From assembly GCA_039000515.1 (NCBI GenBank), contig JBCFYV010000012.1, forward strand, positions 1,253,433 through 1,317,432: 64,000 nucleotides of DNA. Direction: 5' to 3'. Positions 1-12,417 of the stretch are shown one piece after another. Source of the stretch: Timema cristinae (taxonomy: Eukaryota > Arthropoda > Insecta > Phasmatodea > Timematidae). Position numbers and translations under genes: made by a program. The notes beneath the pieces were generated by a model. The model did not search any database. It had not been told where the DNA came from and was given only the letters and a program-made list of their open reading frames with translations. Position 1 is the stretch's first letter, and every line of letters begins with the position of its first letter.

Positions 1-97
1 CCATGTGACGTTTTATTGGAATTCAGTGAGTGAGGTCAGCCTTGGTCAGCCTTGCCGTGTGACGTCAGCCCGCATTTGGATGTCACAGCACTTGACC

Positions 98-175
98 GAG
101 ATTCGAACCTCGATCTCCACGCCCCCCGAGCTCAACACGACTAGCGCGTTAGCCAACTACGCCCCCGAGGAGGGT
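98..175 (-). mobile_element. SINE B head fragment
   Basis: On the minus strand it reads as a tRNA-like head: box A-like GGCGTAGTTGGCTAACGCGC and box B GGTTCGAATCTC. The same head plus flank (to about 260) recurs at 1526-1690, so this is a local duplication. Mirrored at about 12660-12737. Confidence 0.7.
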
Positions 176-419
176 AGTAAGAAATATAAATGTGCGTATT
201 ACCACTCGAGTTTAGGATATCAATTTACTATCACAAATAGATTGGGATAACTTAGAAGGAACGCTTCAATGATGTATGGCTTCAATGCCGCTCTGAGCCA
301 GCAACTGTAATAATAACGTATGAGACTATGGTGTAATTAAAATATGTGTATGGTAGTCTGTGACGTAAGAAATTGACGTCAGTAGTAATGGGTGTGTGAC
401 GTCACCGTCACATTGACAG

Positions 420-1330
420 CTCACTATAGAATTTTATAGTAGGTTCGCTTAAATAAGGCGGCTTTATCTGTGCAAAGAAGATAAGGGAGGACACATTATA
501 GTTGCTGTTTTTATTGTATGTTCGTTAAAATAAGACGGCTTTGTGATTGAAATAAGCTCACTATAGAATTTTATAGTATGTCCGCTTAGATAAGGCGGCT
601 TTATCTGTGCAAATAAGATAAGGGACGACCCATTATAGTTGCTGTTTATATTGTATTCTCGCTAAAATAAGACAATTTTGTCTCTGAAATAAAATATTTA
701 AAATAGTAGGTTCGCTTAAATAAGGCGGCTTTATCTGTGCAAAGAAGATAAGGGAGGACACATTATAGTTGCTGTTTATATTGTATTCTCGCTAAAATAA
801 GACAATTTTGTGTCTGAAATAAAATAGTATTTTTATAGTATGTTCGCTTAAATAAGGTGGCTTTATCTGTTCAAAGAAGATAAGGGACGACCCATTATAG
901 TTGCTGTTTATATTGTATTCTCGCTAAAATAAGACAATTTTGTCTCTGAAATAAAATATTTAATAATAGTAGGTTCGCTTAAATAAGGCGGCTTTATCTG
1001 TTCAAAGAAGATAAGGAAGGACACATTATAGTTGCTGTTTATATTGTATTCTCGCTAAAATAAGACAATTTTGTGTCTGAAATAAAATAGTATTTTTATA
1101 GTATGTTCGCTTAAATAAGGTGGCTTTATCTGTTCAAAGAAGATAAGCGAGGACACATTATAGTTGCTGTTTATATTGTATTCTCGCTAAAATAAGACAA
1201 TTTTGTGTTTGAAATAAAATAGTATTTAAATAGGAGGTTCGCTGAAATAAAGCGTCTTTGTTTATGCAATTCGAGATAACACACTATAATTTTTTATAGT
1301 ATGTTCACTGAAATAATGTATTTGGCACCC
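420..1330. repeat. 131-bp tandem array, left arm
   Basis: About seven units start near 442, 582, 710, 841, 971, 1104 and 1235, marked by TTCGCTTAAATAAGG followed by GGCTTTATCTG and GATAAGGG. Alternate units are more alike (710 with 971, 841 with 1104), giving a ~262-bp dimer period. Short palindromic pieces (TATAGAATTTTATA) sit between units. No coding potential is seen. Confidence 0.85.
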
Positions 1331-1375
1331 CCCCTCTTATATTACATAGTGTTTATTTCCAAACGTTGTCTCAAT

Positions 1376-1608
1376 TATGTAGCACCGCGTCTTGCTACTC
1401 GTTCGGGTTATACGCTTTAAGTATTAATTACGCTGATGGATTAGGAATTAGGAAGGTTGAATTAGATGAAGTGAAGCCATATTTGCGTGGAAAACCATTC
1501 AGGAAAAACCACCCCCACTTCACTTGATCGAGATTCGAAACTTGATCTCCACGTCCCCCGAGCTCAACACGACTAGCGCGTTAGCCAACTACGCCCCCGA
1601 GGAGGGTA
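1376..1608 (-). mobile_element. SINE B, full-length-like, reverse
   Basis: tRNA-derived SINE on the minus strand: tRNA-like head (1530-1608), body with GTTTTCCAC and AATTCAACCTTCC, and the shared tail CGTATAACCCGAACGAGTAG. Mirrored at 11227-11460 on the plus strand. Confidence 0.75.
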
Positions 1609-2388
1609 GTAAGAAATATAAATGTGCGTATTACCACTCGAGTTCAGGATATCAATTTATTATCACAAATAGATTGGGATAACTTAGAAGAAATGTACCA
1701 GAAATTACTTAGAGGAAATGTGAGACTCTATTTTTGTTTTGTTTTGTAAAAGCCCCTTTAGTACACTCAAACGGAAATCAAAACTGTACTTCCCCATCGA
1801 TATAAAAATCAGTTGGACAACCGCCTTTGTGTGGTGACTCAGAGTTTATCCAATCAGCCGTCTCGATACATCTACCTTAATACACGATAATATAAGGCAG
1901 TAATATTCAATATGGAGTTCGCAAAGATATATTTAGGGGGCACGTAAAAATATATATACAGGGTGATAAGTCAAAATTTGAGGGCTAGTGTTGGAGAACA
2001 ATATTGAAGCAAAATGAGATACGGAATGGGGGCCCGGAAATGTTTCAGTCAAAAGTTTTAGGTGAAAAAAAAGCTTATTATTTAATATATTATTTTGGAT
2101 GTAGCTTATTTAATTTATTTTACATGTAGAGTATAGAATAGTTTTATATTGCATTATGAACCAAAAAACTTTGGGGTACAAATTTGAAGAAAAATTATAT
2201 CTGGGGCTAGGCTAGCAAAAAAAAATAACATTAGTCAACCTCAGTGGTATTGGAAATAAAGTGCTCACATCAGGGCCCCGGATTCAAACCCTGCCGAAGT
2301 CAACTGATTTTTCTTGAGAGATAAAAATCAGTAGCACAACTTCCTTCGGATGGGGAAGTAAAAACGTATGTCACATGTTGATTGTGTA

Positions 2389-2522
2389 CATGTAAAATAA
2401 CGCTGGAAGGTATGTTAGAATACCTTTTCCGGTAAAAATTGGAAGGCCCTTTCGCGCTGGCTCATAGAAATTCTCGTGCTCTGATTGAATCAGAAAATGC
2501 ACGTTAAATACCTAAAATAAGC
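2389..2522. repeat. 134-bp direct repeat, copy 1
   Basis: Near-identical to 2779-2912; the shared core includes TTTCGCGCTGGCTCATAGAA and the following TCTGATTGAATCAGAAAA. The palindrome supplies two further inverted copies at about 9923-10056 and 10313-10446. The 66-residue open frame between the direct repeats (2534-2734) has no recognisable domain. Confidence 0.8.
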
Positions 2523-2778
2523 CCATTCGTAAAATGGAATCAGTTGAAGACACGAGTTTAAACGTCCCCCTTCAGTCATTTAAACGTCGACATATTGAGC
2601 GTCAATCTAGACATATTTTCAAAAGTAGATCTTATTTTGACAGAGTGAACAAGAGAGGAGCGCGTGGTGATTGTAAATGCGGTGAAAAACATTTTATATC
2701 GCTTTTAGGTGATATATCAATTTACCTCAAATAAGCCCATTTAAAAAAATATCCATTGATTTAATGTAATATCGTGTG

Positions 2779-2912
2779 CATGTAAAATAACGGTGGAAGG
2801 TATGTTAGAATACCTTTCCCGCTAAAAATAGGAAGGTCCTTTCGCGCTGGCTCATAGAAATTCTCGTGCTCTGATTGAATCAGAAAATGAACGTTAAATA
2901 CCTCAAATAAGC
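2779..2912. repeat. 134-bp direct repeat, copy 2
   Basis: Second copy of the repeat at 2389-2522, 390 bp downstream, in the same orientation and with only a few substitutions. Confidence 0.8.
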
Positions 2913-3477
2913 GTATTTTTAAAATATCCATTGATTTAATGTAATCCACCTCAATACGTCGACTGTAGTATATTCTTACGTACAGTCTAATATGTTTATC
3001 GAAAGACCGCATTGTATAAAGTCAGTAGGTCATTAATGTATCTTTCTGTCACTCTCTTTGGTTCTATCGCTCTTACACAAGGCGGCCTTGCAAACAACAT
3101 TGCGGCACAAGGCACCGATCACCTTGAACCAATGCCAAACCAAGGTGCGCAGTCCAAACTTCACAGGAAGGACCTGACAGCTAGAGAACTTACTAGATCT
3201 ACTCTCACTTATGGATATGTCAAACCATGTGACCTGCAGACGTTACCTTTGATAGATATTATCAATACCTATAAAATAACACCGATAGTTTTAGTAAAAT
3301 GTTACCAATGTTGGTCACAATTAGTATTTTTCGAAAAAAGGTCCTTCTTTTGAAAACTGAACTGTAGTCATATCTTTGGCTAGCTCGACCTTGAGCCTTA
3401 GAAACAATCTCATCAAGAATACGATCTCTTTTTAATTTATAGTGTATTTAACTTGCACTTTTATGAAAACATGCTGA

Positions 3478-3750
3478 ACTTACAAACTAACTTAACCTAG
3501 GACAGCACGTCTAAAACTACACACCCATCCCTAGCTCATAGATATTTACTGATTGGATAGTAAGACTTACAAAGAAGCTTAATCTAGGACAATACTTCTA
3601 ATACTACACACCCAGCCTTACCTCCTGGATATTTACTAATTGTATAGCAGGACTTACAAACAAACTTAACCTAGGGCAGTAGTCTAATACTACACACTCA
3701 GCACTAGCTCCTAGATATTTACTAATTGGATAACAGGACCGACAATTTTT
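3478..3750. repeat. Three-copy ~88-bp tandem repeat
   Basis: Three units start near 3478, 3566 and 3653, each with CTTACAAA, a TTAACCTAGG-like core, TACTACACAC and GATATTTACT. Mirrored at about 9085-9357. No coding signal. Confidence 0.75.
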
Positions 3751-3839
3751 CGTCTTCCTTAGAAGCACCCGGACCACTTACCCTTGGTCACATAAACCAA
3801 AAGTATTAACTACGTGTTTAACAGAAGATACATCTACTG

Positions 3840-4010
3840 AAGCGGTAGCCGCATGATCTGAGGTGTCATATCAACCATAGGCTGAACTGCTGATGACGGG
3901 GAGATAAGGGTTCGAACCCCGGTGCTGTGTACTTAGGGTAACTTTTTCTAATACGATTCGACATTCTCCCTCCAACCAAATGCAGGTACACTTTCCATAA
4001 ACTTCATCTA
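3840..4010 (+). mobile_element. Diverged SINE B-like element
   Basis: tRNA-like segment with box B GGGTTCGAACCCC, GACGGGGAGAT just upstream, and a body resembling SINE B (ATTCTCCCTCC, AAATGCAGGTACACTTTCC). The head differs from typical SINE B copies. Mirrored at about 8825-8995 on the minus strand. Confidence 0.55.
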
Positions 4011-4067
4011 ACACATCCATAACCAATTAGATTAATTAGTGTATAGGTGTATAAACGAAATAGGAAG

Positions 4068-4255
4068 TAGGTGACCTGGCGGTCTAGGGTGTCAGATTTC
4101 TGTGCTAGGGCTCCGGGGTTCAATCCTCGGTCTCGGCACAGATTTATCTGATTGGAAAACCCTTCCTTCACCTCTGACAAGACGCGTATTAATCACATCT
4201 CGTGAATGTGGGGAATGCCAGGCCTCCACCGTGGTTCGGATCCCACGTTAATCTT
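4068..4255 (+). mobile_element. SINE A, tail-less
   Basis: tRNA-like head with box A (GTGACCTGGCGGTCTAGGGT) and box B (GGGGTTCAATCCTCGG), followed by the SINE A body (CCTTCCTTCACCTCTGACAA, CACCGTGGTTCGGATCCCAC). The shared 3' tail is missing. Mirrored at about 8580-8767 on the minus strand. Confidence 0.75.
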
Positions 4256-4904
4256 TAATTTTATCTCAGTTTGAATGTTGTATTTTTTTTAAAATCTACT
4301 GTACTTATTTTGTTTCCGTATACTGTGTTATTTATGTCATAAATGGACTATATTTTATAGCCCCCAGTAATATTATACATATGTAATTTATTTTCTTATC
4401 TATTTGTAAAATAAATCTGATCAAATATTGTTTTAAAACACCAAGAGGCAATACCGAGCCAAAATTGTTTAGTGAAAAAATACTGTAAAGCGGCTAAAGA
4501 ATTTTTATAATCGGGAATTTTTTATATTTAAAACATAAATATGGACATGACTGACTTGGACATATTTAGTCTTGTTCATTAAAAATGCATTTAAAAAAAA
4601 GGAATAATGTGTGATTGAAACACTTAGGTTAAATTGCTGCCAATATTTATGGTAGCCCTCGAAAAAGTGTAATTTATCAAACGTTAGCATTCTTATACTT
4701 TGGTGAATGGTGATAGGGTATATTTAAATTAATTTATCTCTTCCTTTTAACCTATGATACACATTTTAAATCACTTATATCAACTTCTGATTCAATCATG
4801 GAGTGCAAATAAAATATTAAATAGATATATGTTGACAAGAAAATAAAACCTGCTCTATCACGTGGTTAAGTCTGAGTTTCATTATTGGTTTTATTATTTA
4901 TCGC

Positions 4905-5072
4905 CGCATCTTACTAACCATTTGGATTATACGCTCAAGTACTAACTACGCTATGGGTTAGGAATGGGGAATGTTGAATTTAGAGGAAGTGAACCAGCAT
5001 TTGCGAGGAAGGAGAGTGGAAAACCATTTAAAACAAACCACTCCAGTTCACCTAACTAAGATTTGAACCATA
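4905..5072 (-). mobile_element. SINE B, truncated
   Basis: Minus-strand SINE B tail and body with a degraded box B region; most of the tRNA head is absent. Mirrored at about 7763-7930. Confidence 0.65.
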
Positions 5073-6239
5073 TACATCTTCTCATTTAGAGTCATATTAT
5101 TTAGTTCTAAAATTAAAATTAATCTCCACTTTGTAAAACGTAATAAAACTTATACAAAACTAAGCCGTTTTCTAAACATTCACAAAGTTACAATAAATGT
5201 TAATAAACATACCATTTTGAGTGAGAAATTACACAAAATTAGTGTTGATACAAACTCCAAAGAGTTAAAAGCATTGAGCTTTTAAAATAATTAAATTTAA
5301 AAATGTAACTACAAAATAAAAATAAATTAATAATATGAAATTATAAATTTCTTTGAATGAGGGATAATTTGGTATAAAAAAATATTAGCAATTTTAAACG
5401 GGGAGATTCTTGTACAAATATATAATTTTTTCAGAATATTCCATTTGAAATTGACACCACAAACCAAATGGAGTCAACTTTTGAATCGATAATAGGAGAT
5501 GATGATTTTAAAAAAATCAAATCTTTAGAACAAATTAATGAACATTTGTTTTTTATTTCCGGGCCGAACAGATTTTTTTTCTCCATCGATGATAAAATGT
5601 AAATAGTTACACAACTTAAGTTAGTGTTGATCATCATAGGATCGATTGATCGATTGATTGCTCCTCAGAATCATAAGATAATCAATTATTCTAGAAAACT
5701 TAAACAACTTAAGACTGTGCATATCTTTAATTTTACTTCAATTTGAATGTTGTTGTATTTTTTAAAATCTACTGTACTTATTTTGTTTCCGTATACCGTG
5801 TTATTTATGTCATAAATGGCCTATATTTTATAGGCCCCAATAATATTATACATATGTACTGGAAAGTAGATAGGAAACCACTTTCACAAAAGCATACGAT
5901 ATATTTCTTCCTTTCCTTCCCCTTCCACTTGCCGTGCCTGTATGACGTAGCACTTCAACGTAAAATTGAATAATATAGTATCACAACGTTCTTCAGATAA
6001 AGAGTGAATATTTATGTTAGGCGCTAACAGAAATATGTGATCAATAATCAAGAAAATTACAAATTTAAATAGGTTACACAAAATTTGATATTTTTTCAAC
6101 TAACATAAAACTTTTAAAAACGTAATATATATAAATTTACACCTGAGTTGACATAACCTATACTTCATAAAAAAATGCAGACTTTCAATAATAAGCTATG
6201 TTTGTGAATGTTATCTAATTGATATTTTAATTTTTATTA

Positions 6240-6440
6240 TTTAGCACCGCGTCTTACTGCCCGTTGGGGTTATACGCTTTAGGTACTAATTACACTAATG
6301 GATTAAGAATTGGGAAGGTTTAATTAGAGGAAGTGAACCCGCATTTGCGTGGAGGGAGAGTGGACAACCATTTTGGAAAAACCACCCCAGTTCAACCGAG
6401 TGAGATTCGAACCTCGATCTCCCCGTCCTTAGCAGTCTAG
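6240..6440 (-). mobile_element. SINE B at the palindrome centre
   Basis: Minus-strand SINE B whose body is in the left arm and whose tRNA-like head is the palindrome spacer. The head is cut at about 6440, where the right arm begins with the same body in the opposite orientation (6441-6596). Confidence 0.75.
6395..6440. other. Palindrome spacer (SINE tRNA-like fragment)
   Basis: This 46-bp unpaired centre is part of the tRNA-like head of a reverse-oriented SINE B, with the box B region (GAGATTCGAACCTCGATCTC) and the flanking CCCCGTCCT. The left arm runs straight into it, while the right arm resumes at the SINE body (TGAACTGGGG). The inversion breakpoint is therefore inside one SINE copy, as expected when a strand folds back or is joined after a break in a repeat. 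Confidence 0.85.
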
Positions 6441-9400
6441 TGAACTGGGGGTGGTTTTTCCAAAATGGTTGTCCACTCTCCCTCCACGCAAATGCGGGTT
6501 CACTTCCTCTAATTAAACCTTCCCAATTCTTAATCCATTAGTGTAATTAGTACCTAAAGCGTATAACCCCAACGGGCAGTAAGACGCGGTGCTAAATAAT
6601 AAAAATTAAAATATCAATTAGATAACATTCACAAACATAGCTTATTATTGAAAGTCTGCATTTTTTTTTGAAGTATAGGTTATGTCAACTCAGGTGTAAA
6701 TTTATATATATTACGTTTTTAAAAGTTTTATGTTAGTTGAAAAAATATCAAATTTTGTGTAACCTATTTAAATTTGTAATTTTCTTGATTATTGATCACA
6801 TATTTCTGTTAGCGCCTAACATAAATATTCACTCTTTATCTGAAGAACGTTGTGATACTATATTATTCAATTTTACGTTGAAGTGCTACGTCATACAGGC
6901 ACGGCAAGTGGAAGGGGAAGGAAAGGAAGAAATATATCGTATGCTTTTGTGAAAGTGGTTTCCTATCTACTTTCCAGTACATATGTATAATATTATTGGG
7001 GCCTATAAAATATAGGCCATTTATGACATAAATAACACGGTATACGGAAACAAAATAAGTACAGTAGATTTTAAAAAATACAACAACATTCAAATTGAAG
7101 TAAAATTAAAGATATGCACAGTCTTAAGTTGTTTAAGTTTTCTAGAATAATTGATTATCTTATGATTCTGAGGAGCAATCAATCGATCAATCGATCCTAT
7201 GATGATCAACACTAACTTAAGTTGTGTAACTATTTACATTTTATCATCGATGGAGAAAAAAAATCTGTTCGGCCCGGAAATAAAAAACAAATGTTCATTA
7301 ATTTGTTCTAAAGATTTGATTTTTTTAAAATCATCATCTCCTATTATCGATTCAAAAGTTGACTCCATTTGGTTTGTGGTGTCAATTTCAAATGGAATAT
7401 TCTGAAAAAATTATATATTTGTACAAGAATCTCCCCGTTTAAAATTGCTAATATTTTTTTATACCAAATTATCCCTCATTCAAAGAAATTTATAATTTCA
7501 TATTATTAATTTATTTTTATTTTGTAGTTACATTTTTAAATTTAATTATTTTAAAAGCTCAATGCTTTTAACTCTTTGGAGTTTGTATCAACACTAATTT
7601 TGTGTAATTTCTCACTCAAAATGGTATGTTTATTAACATTTATTGTAACTTTGTGAATGTTTAGAAAACGGCTTAGTTTTGTATAAGTTTTATTACGTTT
7701 TACAAAGTGGAGATTAATTTTAATTTTAGAACTAAATAATATGACTCTAAATGAGAAGATGTATATGGTTCAAATCTTAGTTAGGTGAACTGGAGTGGTT
7801 TGTTTTAAATGGTTTTCCACTCTCCTTCCTCGCAAATGCTGGTTCACTTCCTCTAAATTCAACATTCCCCATTCCTAACCCATAGCGTAGTTAGTACTTG
7901 AGCGTATAATCCAAATGGTTAGTAAGATGCGGCGATAAATAATAAAACCAATAATGAAACTCAGACTTAACCACGTGATAGAGCAGGTTTTATTTTCTTG
8001 TCAACATATATCTATTTAATATTTTATTTGCACTCCATGATTGAATCAGAAGTTGATATAAGTGATTTAAAATGTGTATCATAGGTTAAAAGGAAGAGAT
8101 AAATTAATTTAAATATACCCTATCACCATTCACCAAAGTATAAGAATGCTAACGTTTGATAAATTACACTTTTTCGAGGGCTACCATAAATATTGGCAGC
8201 AATTTAACCTAAGTGTTTCAATCACACATTATTCCTTTTTTTTTAAATGCATTTTTAATGAACAAGACTAAATATGTCCAAGTCAGTCATGTCCATATTT
8301 ATGTTTTAAATATAAAAAATTCCCGATTATAAAAATTCTTTAGCCGCTTTACAGTATTTTTTCACTAAACAATTTTGGCTCGGTATTGCCTCTTGGTGTT
8401 TTAAAACAATATTTGATCAGATTTATTTTACAAATAGATAAGAAAATAAATTACATATGTATAATATTACTGGGGCTATAAAATATAGTCCATTTATGAC
8501 ATAAATAACACAGTATACGGAAACAAAATAAGTACAGTAGATTTTAAAAAAAATACAACATTCAAACTGAGATAAAATTAAAGATTAACGTGGGATCCGA
8601 ACCACGGTGGAGGCCTGGCATTCCCCACATTCACGAGATGTGATTAATACGCGTCTTGTCAGAGGTGAAGGAAGGGTTTTCCAATCAGATAAATCTGTGC
8701 CGAGACCGAGGATTGAACCCCGGAGCCCTAGCACAGAAATCTGACACCCTAGACCGCCAGGTCACCTACTTCCTATTTCGTTTATACACCTATACACTAA
8801 TTAATCTAATTGGTTATGGATGTGTTAGATGAAGTTTATGGAAAGTGTACCTGCATTTGGTTGGAGGGAGAATGTCGAATCGTATTAGAAAAAGTTACCC
8901 TAAGTACACAGCACCGGGTTCGAACCCTTATCTCCCCGTCATCAGCAGTTCAGCCTATGGTTGATATGACACCTCAGATCATGCGGCTACCGCTTCAGTA
9001 GATGTATCTTCTGTTAAACACGTAGTTAATACTTTTGGTTTATGTGACCAAGGGTAAGTGGTCCGGGTGCTTCTAAGGAAGACGAAAAATTGTCGGTCCT
9101 GTTATCCAATTAGTAAATATCTAGGAGCTAGTGCTGAGTGTGTAGTATTAGACTACTGCCCTAGGTTAAGTTTGTTTGTAAGTCCTGCTATACAATTAGT
9201 AAATATCCAGGAGGTAAGGCTGGGTGTGTAGTATTAGAAGTATTGTCCTAGATTAAGCTTGTTTGTAAGTCTTACTATCCAATCAGTAAATATCTATGAG
9301 CTAGGGATGGGTGTGTAGTTTTAGACGTGCTGTCCTAGGTTAAGTTAGTTTGTAAGTTCAGCATGTTTTCATAAAAGTGCAAGTTAAATACACTATAAAT

Positions 9401-11226
9401 TAAAAAGAGATCGTATTCTTGATGAGATTGTTTCTAAGGCTCAAGGTCGAGCTAGCCAAAGATATGACTACAGTTCAGTTTTCAAAAGAAGGACCTTTTT
9501 TCGAAAAATACTAATTGTGACCAACATTGGTAACATTTTACTAAAACTATCGGTGTTATTTTATAGGTATTGATAATATCTATCAAAGGTAACGTCTGCA
9601 GGTCACATGGTTTGACATATCCATAAGTGAGAGTAGATCTAGTAAGTTCTCTAGCTGTCAGGTCCTTCCTGTGAAGTTTGGACTGCGCACCTTGGTTTGG
9701 CATTGGTTCAAGGTGATCGGTGCCTTGTGCCGCAATGTTGTTTGCAAGGCCGCCTTGTGTAAGAGCGATAGAACCAAAGAGAGTGACAGAAAGATACATT
9801 AATGACCTACTGACTTTATACAATGCGGTCTTTCGATAAACATATTAGACTGTACGTAAGAATATACTACAGTCGACGTATTGAGGTGGATTACATTAAA
9901 TCAATGGATATTTTATAAAATACGCTTATTTGAGGTATTTAACGTTCATTTTCTGATTCAATCAGAGCACGAGAATTTCTATGAGCCAGCGCGAAAGGAC
10001 CTTCCTATTTTTTAGCGGGAAAGGTATTCTAACATACCTTCCACCGTTATTTTACATGCACACGATATTACATTAAATCAATGGATATTTTTTTAAATGG
10101 GCTTATTTGAGGTAAATTGATATATCACCTAAAAGCGATATAAAATGTTTTTCACCGCATTTACAATCACCACGCGCTCCTCTCTTGTTCACTCTGTCAA
10201 AATAAGATCTACTTTTGAAAATATGTCTAGATTGACGCTCAATATGTCGACGTTTAAATGACTGAAGGGGGACGTTTAAACTCGTGTCTTCAACTGATTC
10301 CATTTTACGAATGGGCTTATTTTAGGTATTTAACGTGCATTTTCTGATTCAATCAGAGCACGAGAATTTCTATGAGCCAGCGCGAAAGGGCCTTCCAATT
10401 TTTACCGGAAAAGGTATTCTAACATACCTTCCAGCGTTATTTTACATGTACACAATCAACATGTGACATACGTTTTTACTTCCCCATCCGAAGGAAGTTG
10501 TGCTACTGATTTTTATCTCTCAAGAAAAATCAGTTGACTTCGGCAGGGTTTGAATCCGGGGCCCTGATGTGAGCACTTTATTTCCAATACCACTGAGGTT
10601 GACTAATGTTATTTTTTTTTGCTAGCCTAGCCCCAGATATAATTTTTCTTCAAATTTGTACCCCAAAGTTTTTTGGTTCATAATGCAATATAAAACTATT
10701 CTATACTCTACATGTAAAATAAATTAAATAAGCTACATCCAAAATAATATATTAAATAATAAGCTTTTTTTTTTCACCTAAAACTTTTGACTGAAACATT
10801 TCCGGGCCCCCATTCCGTATCTCATTTTGCTTCAATATTGTTCTCCAACACTAGCCCTCAAATTTTGACTTATCACCCTGTATATATATTTTTACGTGCC
10901 CCCTAAATATATCTTTGCGAACTCCATATTGAATATTACTGCCTTATATTATCGTGTATTAAGGTAGATGTATCGAGACGGCTGATTGGATAAACTCTGA
11001 GTCACCACACAAAGGCGGTTGTCCAACTGATTTTTATATCGATGGGGAAGTACAGTTTTGATTTCCGTTTGAGTGTACTAAAGGGGCTTTTACAAAACAA
11101 AACAAAAATAGAGTCTCACATTTCCTCTAAGTAATTTCTGGTACATTTCTTCTAAGTTATCCCAATCTATTTGTGATAATAAATTGATATCCTGAACTCG
11201 AGTGGTAATACGCACATTTATATTTC

Positions 11227-11460
11227 TTACTACCCTCCTCGGGGGGCGTAGTTGGCTAACGCGCTAGTCGTGTTGAGCTCGGGGGACGTGGAGATCAGTT
11301 TCGAATCTCGTCAAGTGAAGTGGGGGTGGTTTTTCCTGAATGGTTTTCCACGCAAATATGGCTTCACTTCATCTAATTCAACCTTCCTAATTCCTAATCC
11401 ATCAGCGTAATTAATACTTAAAGCGTATAACCCGAACGAGTAGCAAGACGCGGTGCTACA
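11227..11460 (+). mobile_element. SINE B, mirror copy
   Basis: Palindrome mirror of 1376-1608, reading head to tail on the plus strand. The tail includes GCGTATAACCCGAACGAGTA followed by the GACGCGGTGCTA end. Confidence 0.75.
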
Positions 11461-11504
11461 TAATTGAGACAACGTTTGGAAATAAACACTATGTAATATA
11501 AGAG

Positions 11505-12417
11505 GGGGGGTGCCAAATACATTATTTCAGTGAACATACTATAAAAAATTATAGTGTGTTATCTCGAATTGCATAAACAAAGACGCTTTATTTCAGCGAA
11601 CCTCCTATTTAAATACTATTTTATTTCAAACACAAAATTGTCTTATTTTAGCGAGAATACAATATAAACAGCAACTATAATGTGTCCTCGCTTATCTTCT
11701 TTGAACAGATAAAGCCACCTTATTTAAGCGAACATACTATAAAAATACTATTTTATTTCAGACACAAAATTGTCTTATTTTAGCGAGAATACAATATAAA
11801 CAGCAACTATAATGTGTCCTTCCTTATCTTCTTTGAACAGATAAAGCCGCCTTATTTAAGCGAACCTACTATTATTAAATATTTTATTTCAGAGACAAAA
11901 TTGTCTTATTTTAGCGAGAATACAATATAAACAGCAACTATAATGGGTCGTCCCTTATCTTTTTGAACAGATAAAGCCCCTTATTTAAGCGACATACTAT
12001 AAAATTCTATATTTATTTCAGACACAAAATGTCTTATTTTAGCGAGAATACAATATAAACAGCAACTATAATGTGTCCTCCCTTATCTTCTTTGCACAGA
12101 TAAAGCCGCCTTATTTAAGCGAACCTACTATTTAAATTTTTATTTCATGAGACTCAAAATTGTCTTATTTTAGCGAGAATACAATATAAACAGCAACTAT
12201 AATGGGTCGTCCCTTATCTTATTTGCACAGATAAAGCCGCCTTATCTAAGCGGACATACTATAAAATTCTATAGTGAGCTTATTTCAATCACAAAGCCGT
12301 CTTATTTTAACGAACATACAATAAAAACAGCAACTATAATGTGTCCTCCCTTATCTTCTTTGCACAGATAAAGCCGCCTTATTTAAGCGAACCTACTATA
12401 AAATTCTATAGTGAGCT
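11505..12417. repeat. 131-bp tandem array, right arm
   Basis: Reverse-complement copy of the array at 420-1330, with several single-base deletions relative to it. It lies next to the CRE-rich segment that begins at about 12417. Confidence 0.85.

Larger units (their letters stand above)
1..6394. repeat. Left arm of giant palindrome
   Basis: This arm is the reverse complement of 6441-12834: left position x pairs with right position about 12835-x along its whole length, and every open frame here has a mirror copy. It carries a 131-bp tandem array, direct repeats, a three-copy tandem repeat and several SINEs, all mirrored. The arms differ by scattered single-base changes; the right arm has more one-base deletions around 11.9-12.1 kb. 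No convincing gene lies in it. The arm is cut by the window start, so its full length is unknown. It could be a real inverted duplication or a fold-back assembly artefact. Confidence 0.95.

Noticed and set aside
2534..2734. 66-residue ATG frame between direct repeats
   Set aside because: No domain, no homology recalled, flanked by duplicated non-coding sequence; length is within chance expectation.
3012..3353. 113-residue open frame with a hydrophobic N-terminus that could look like a signal peptide
   Set aside because: It begins at TTG, not ATG, has no promoter or recognisable domain, and lies in repeated DNA of the palindrome. It could be a chance frame in a GC-richer patch.
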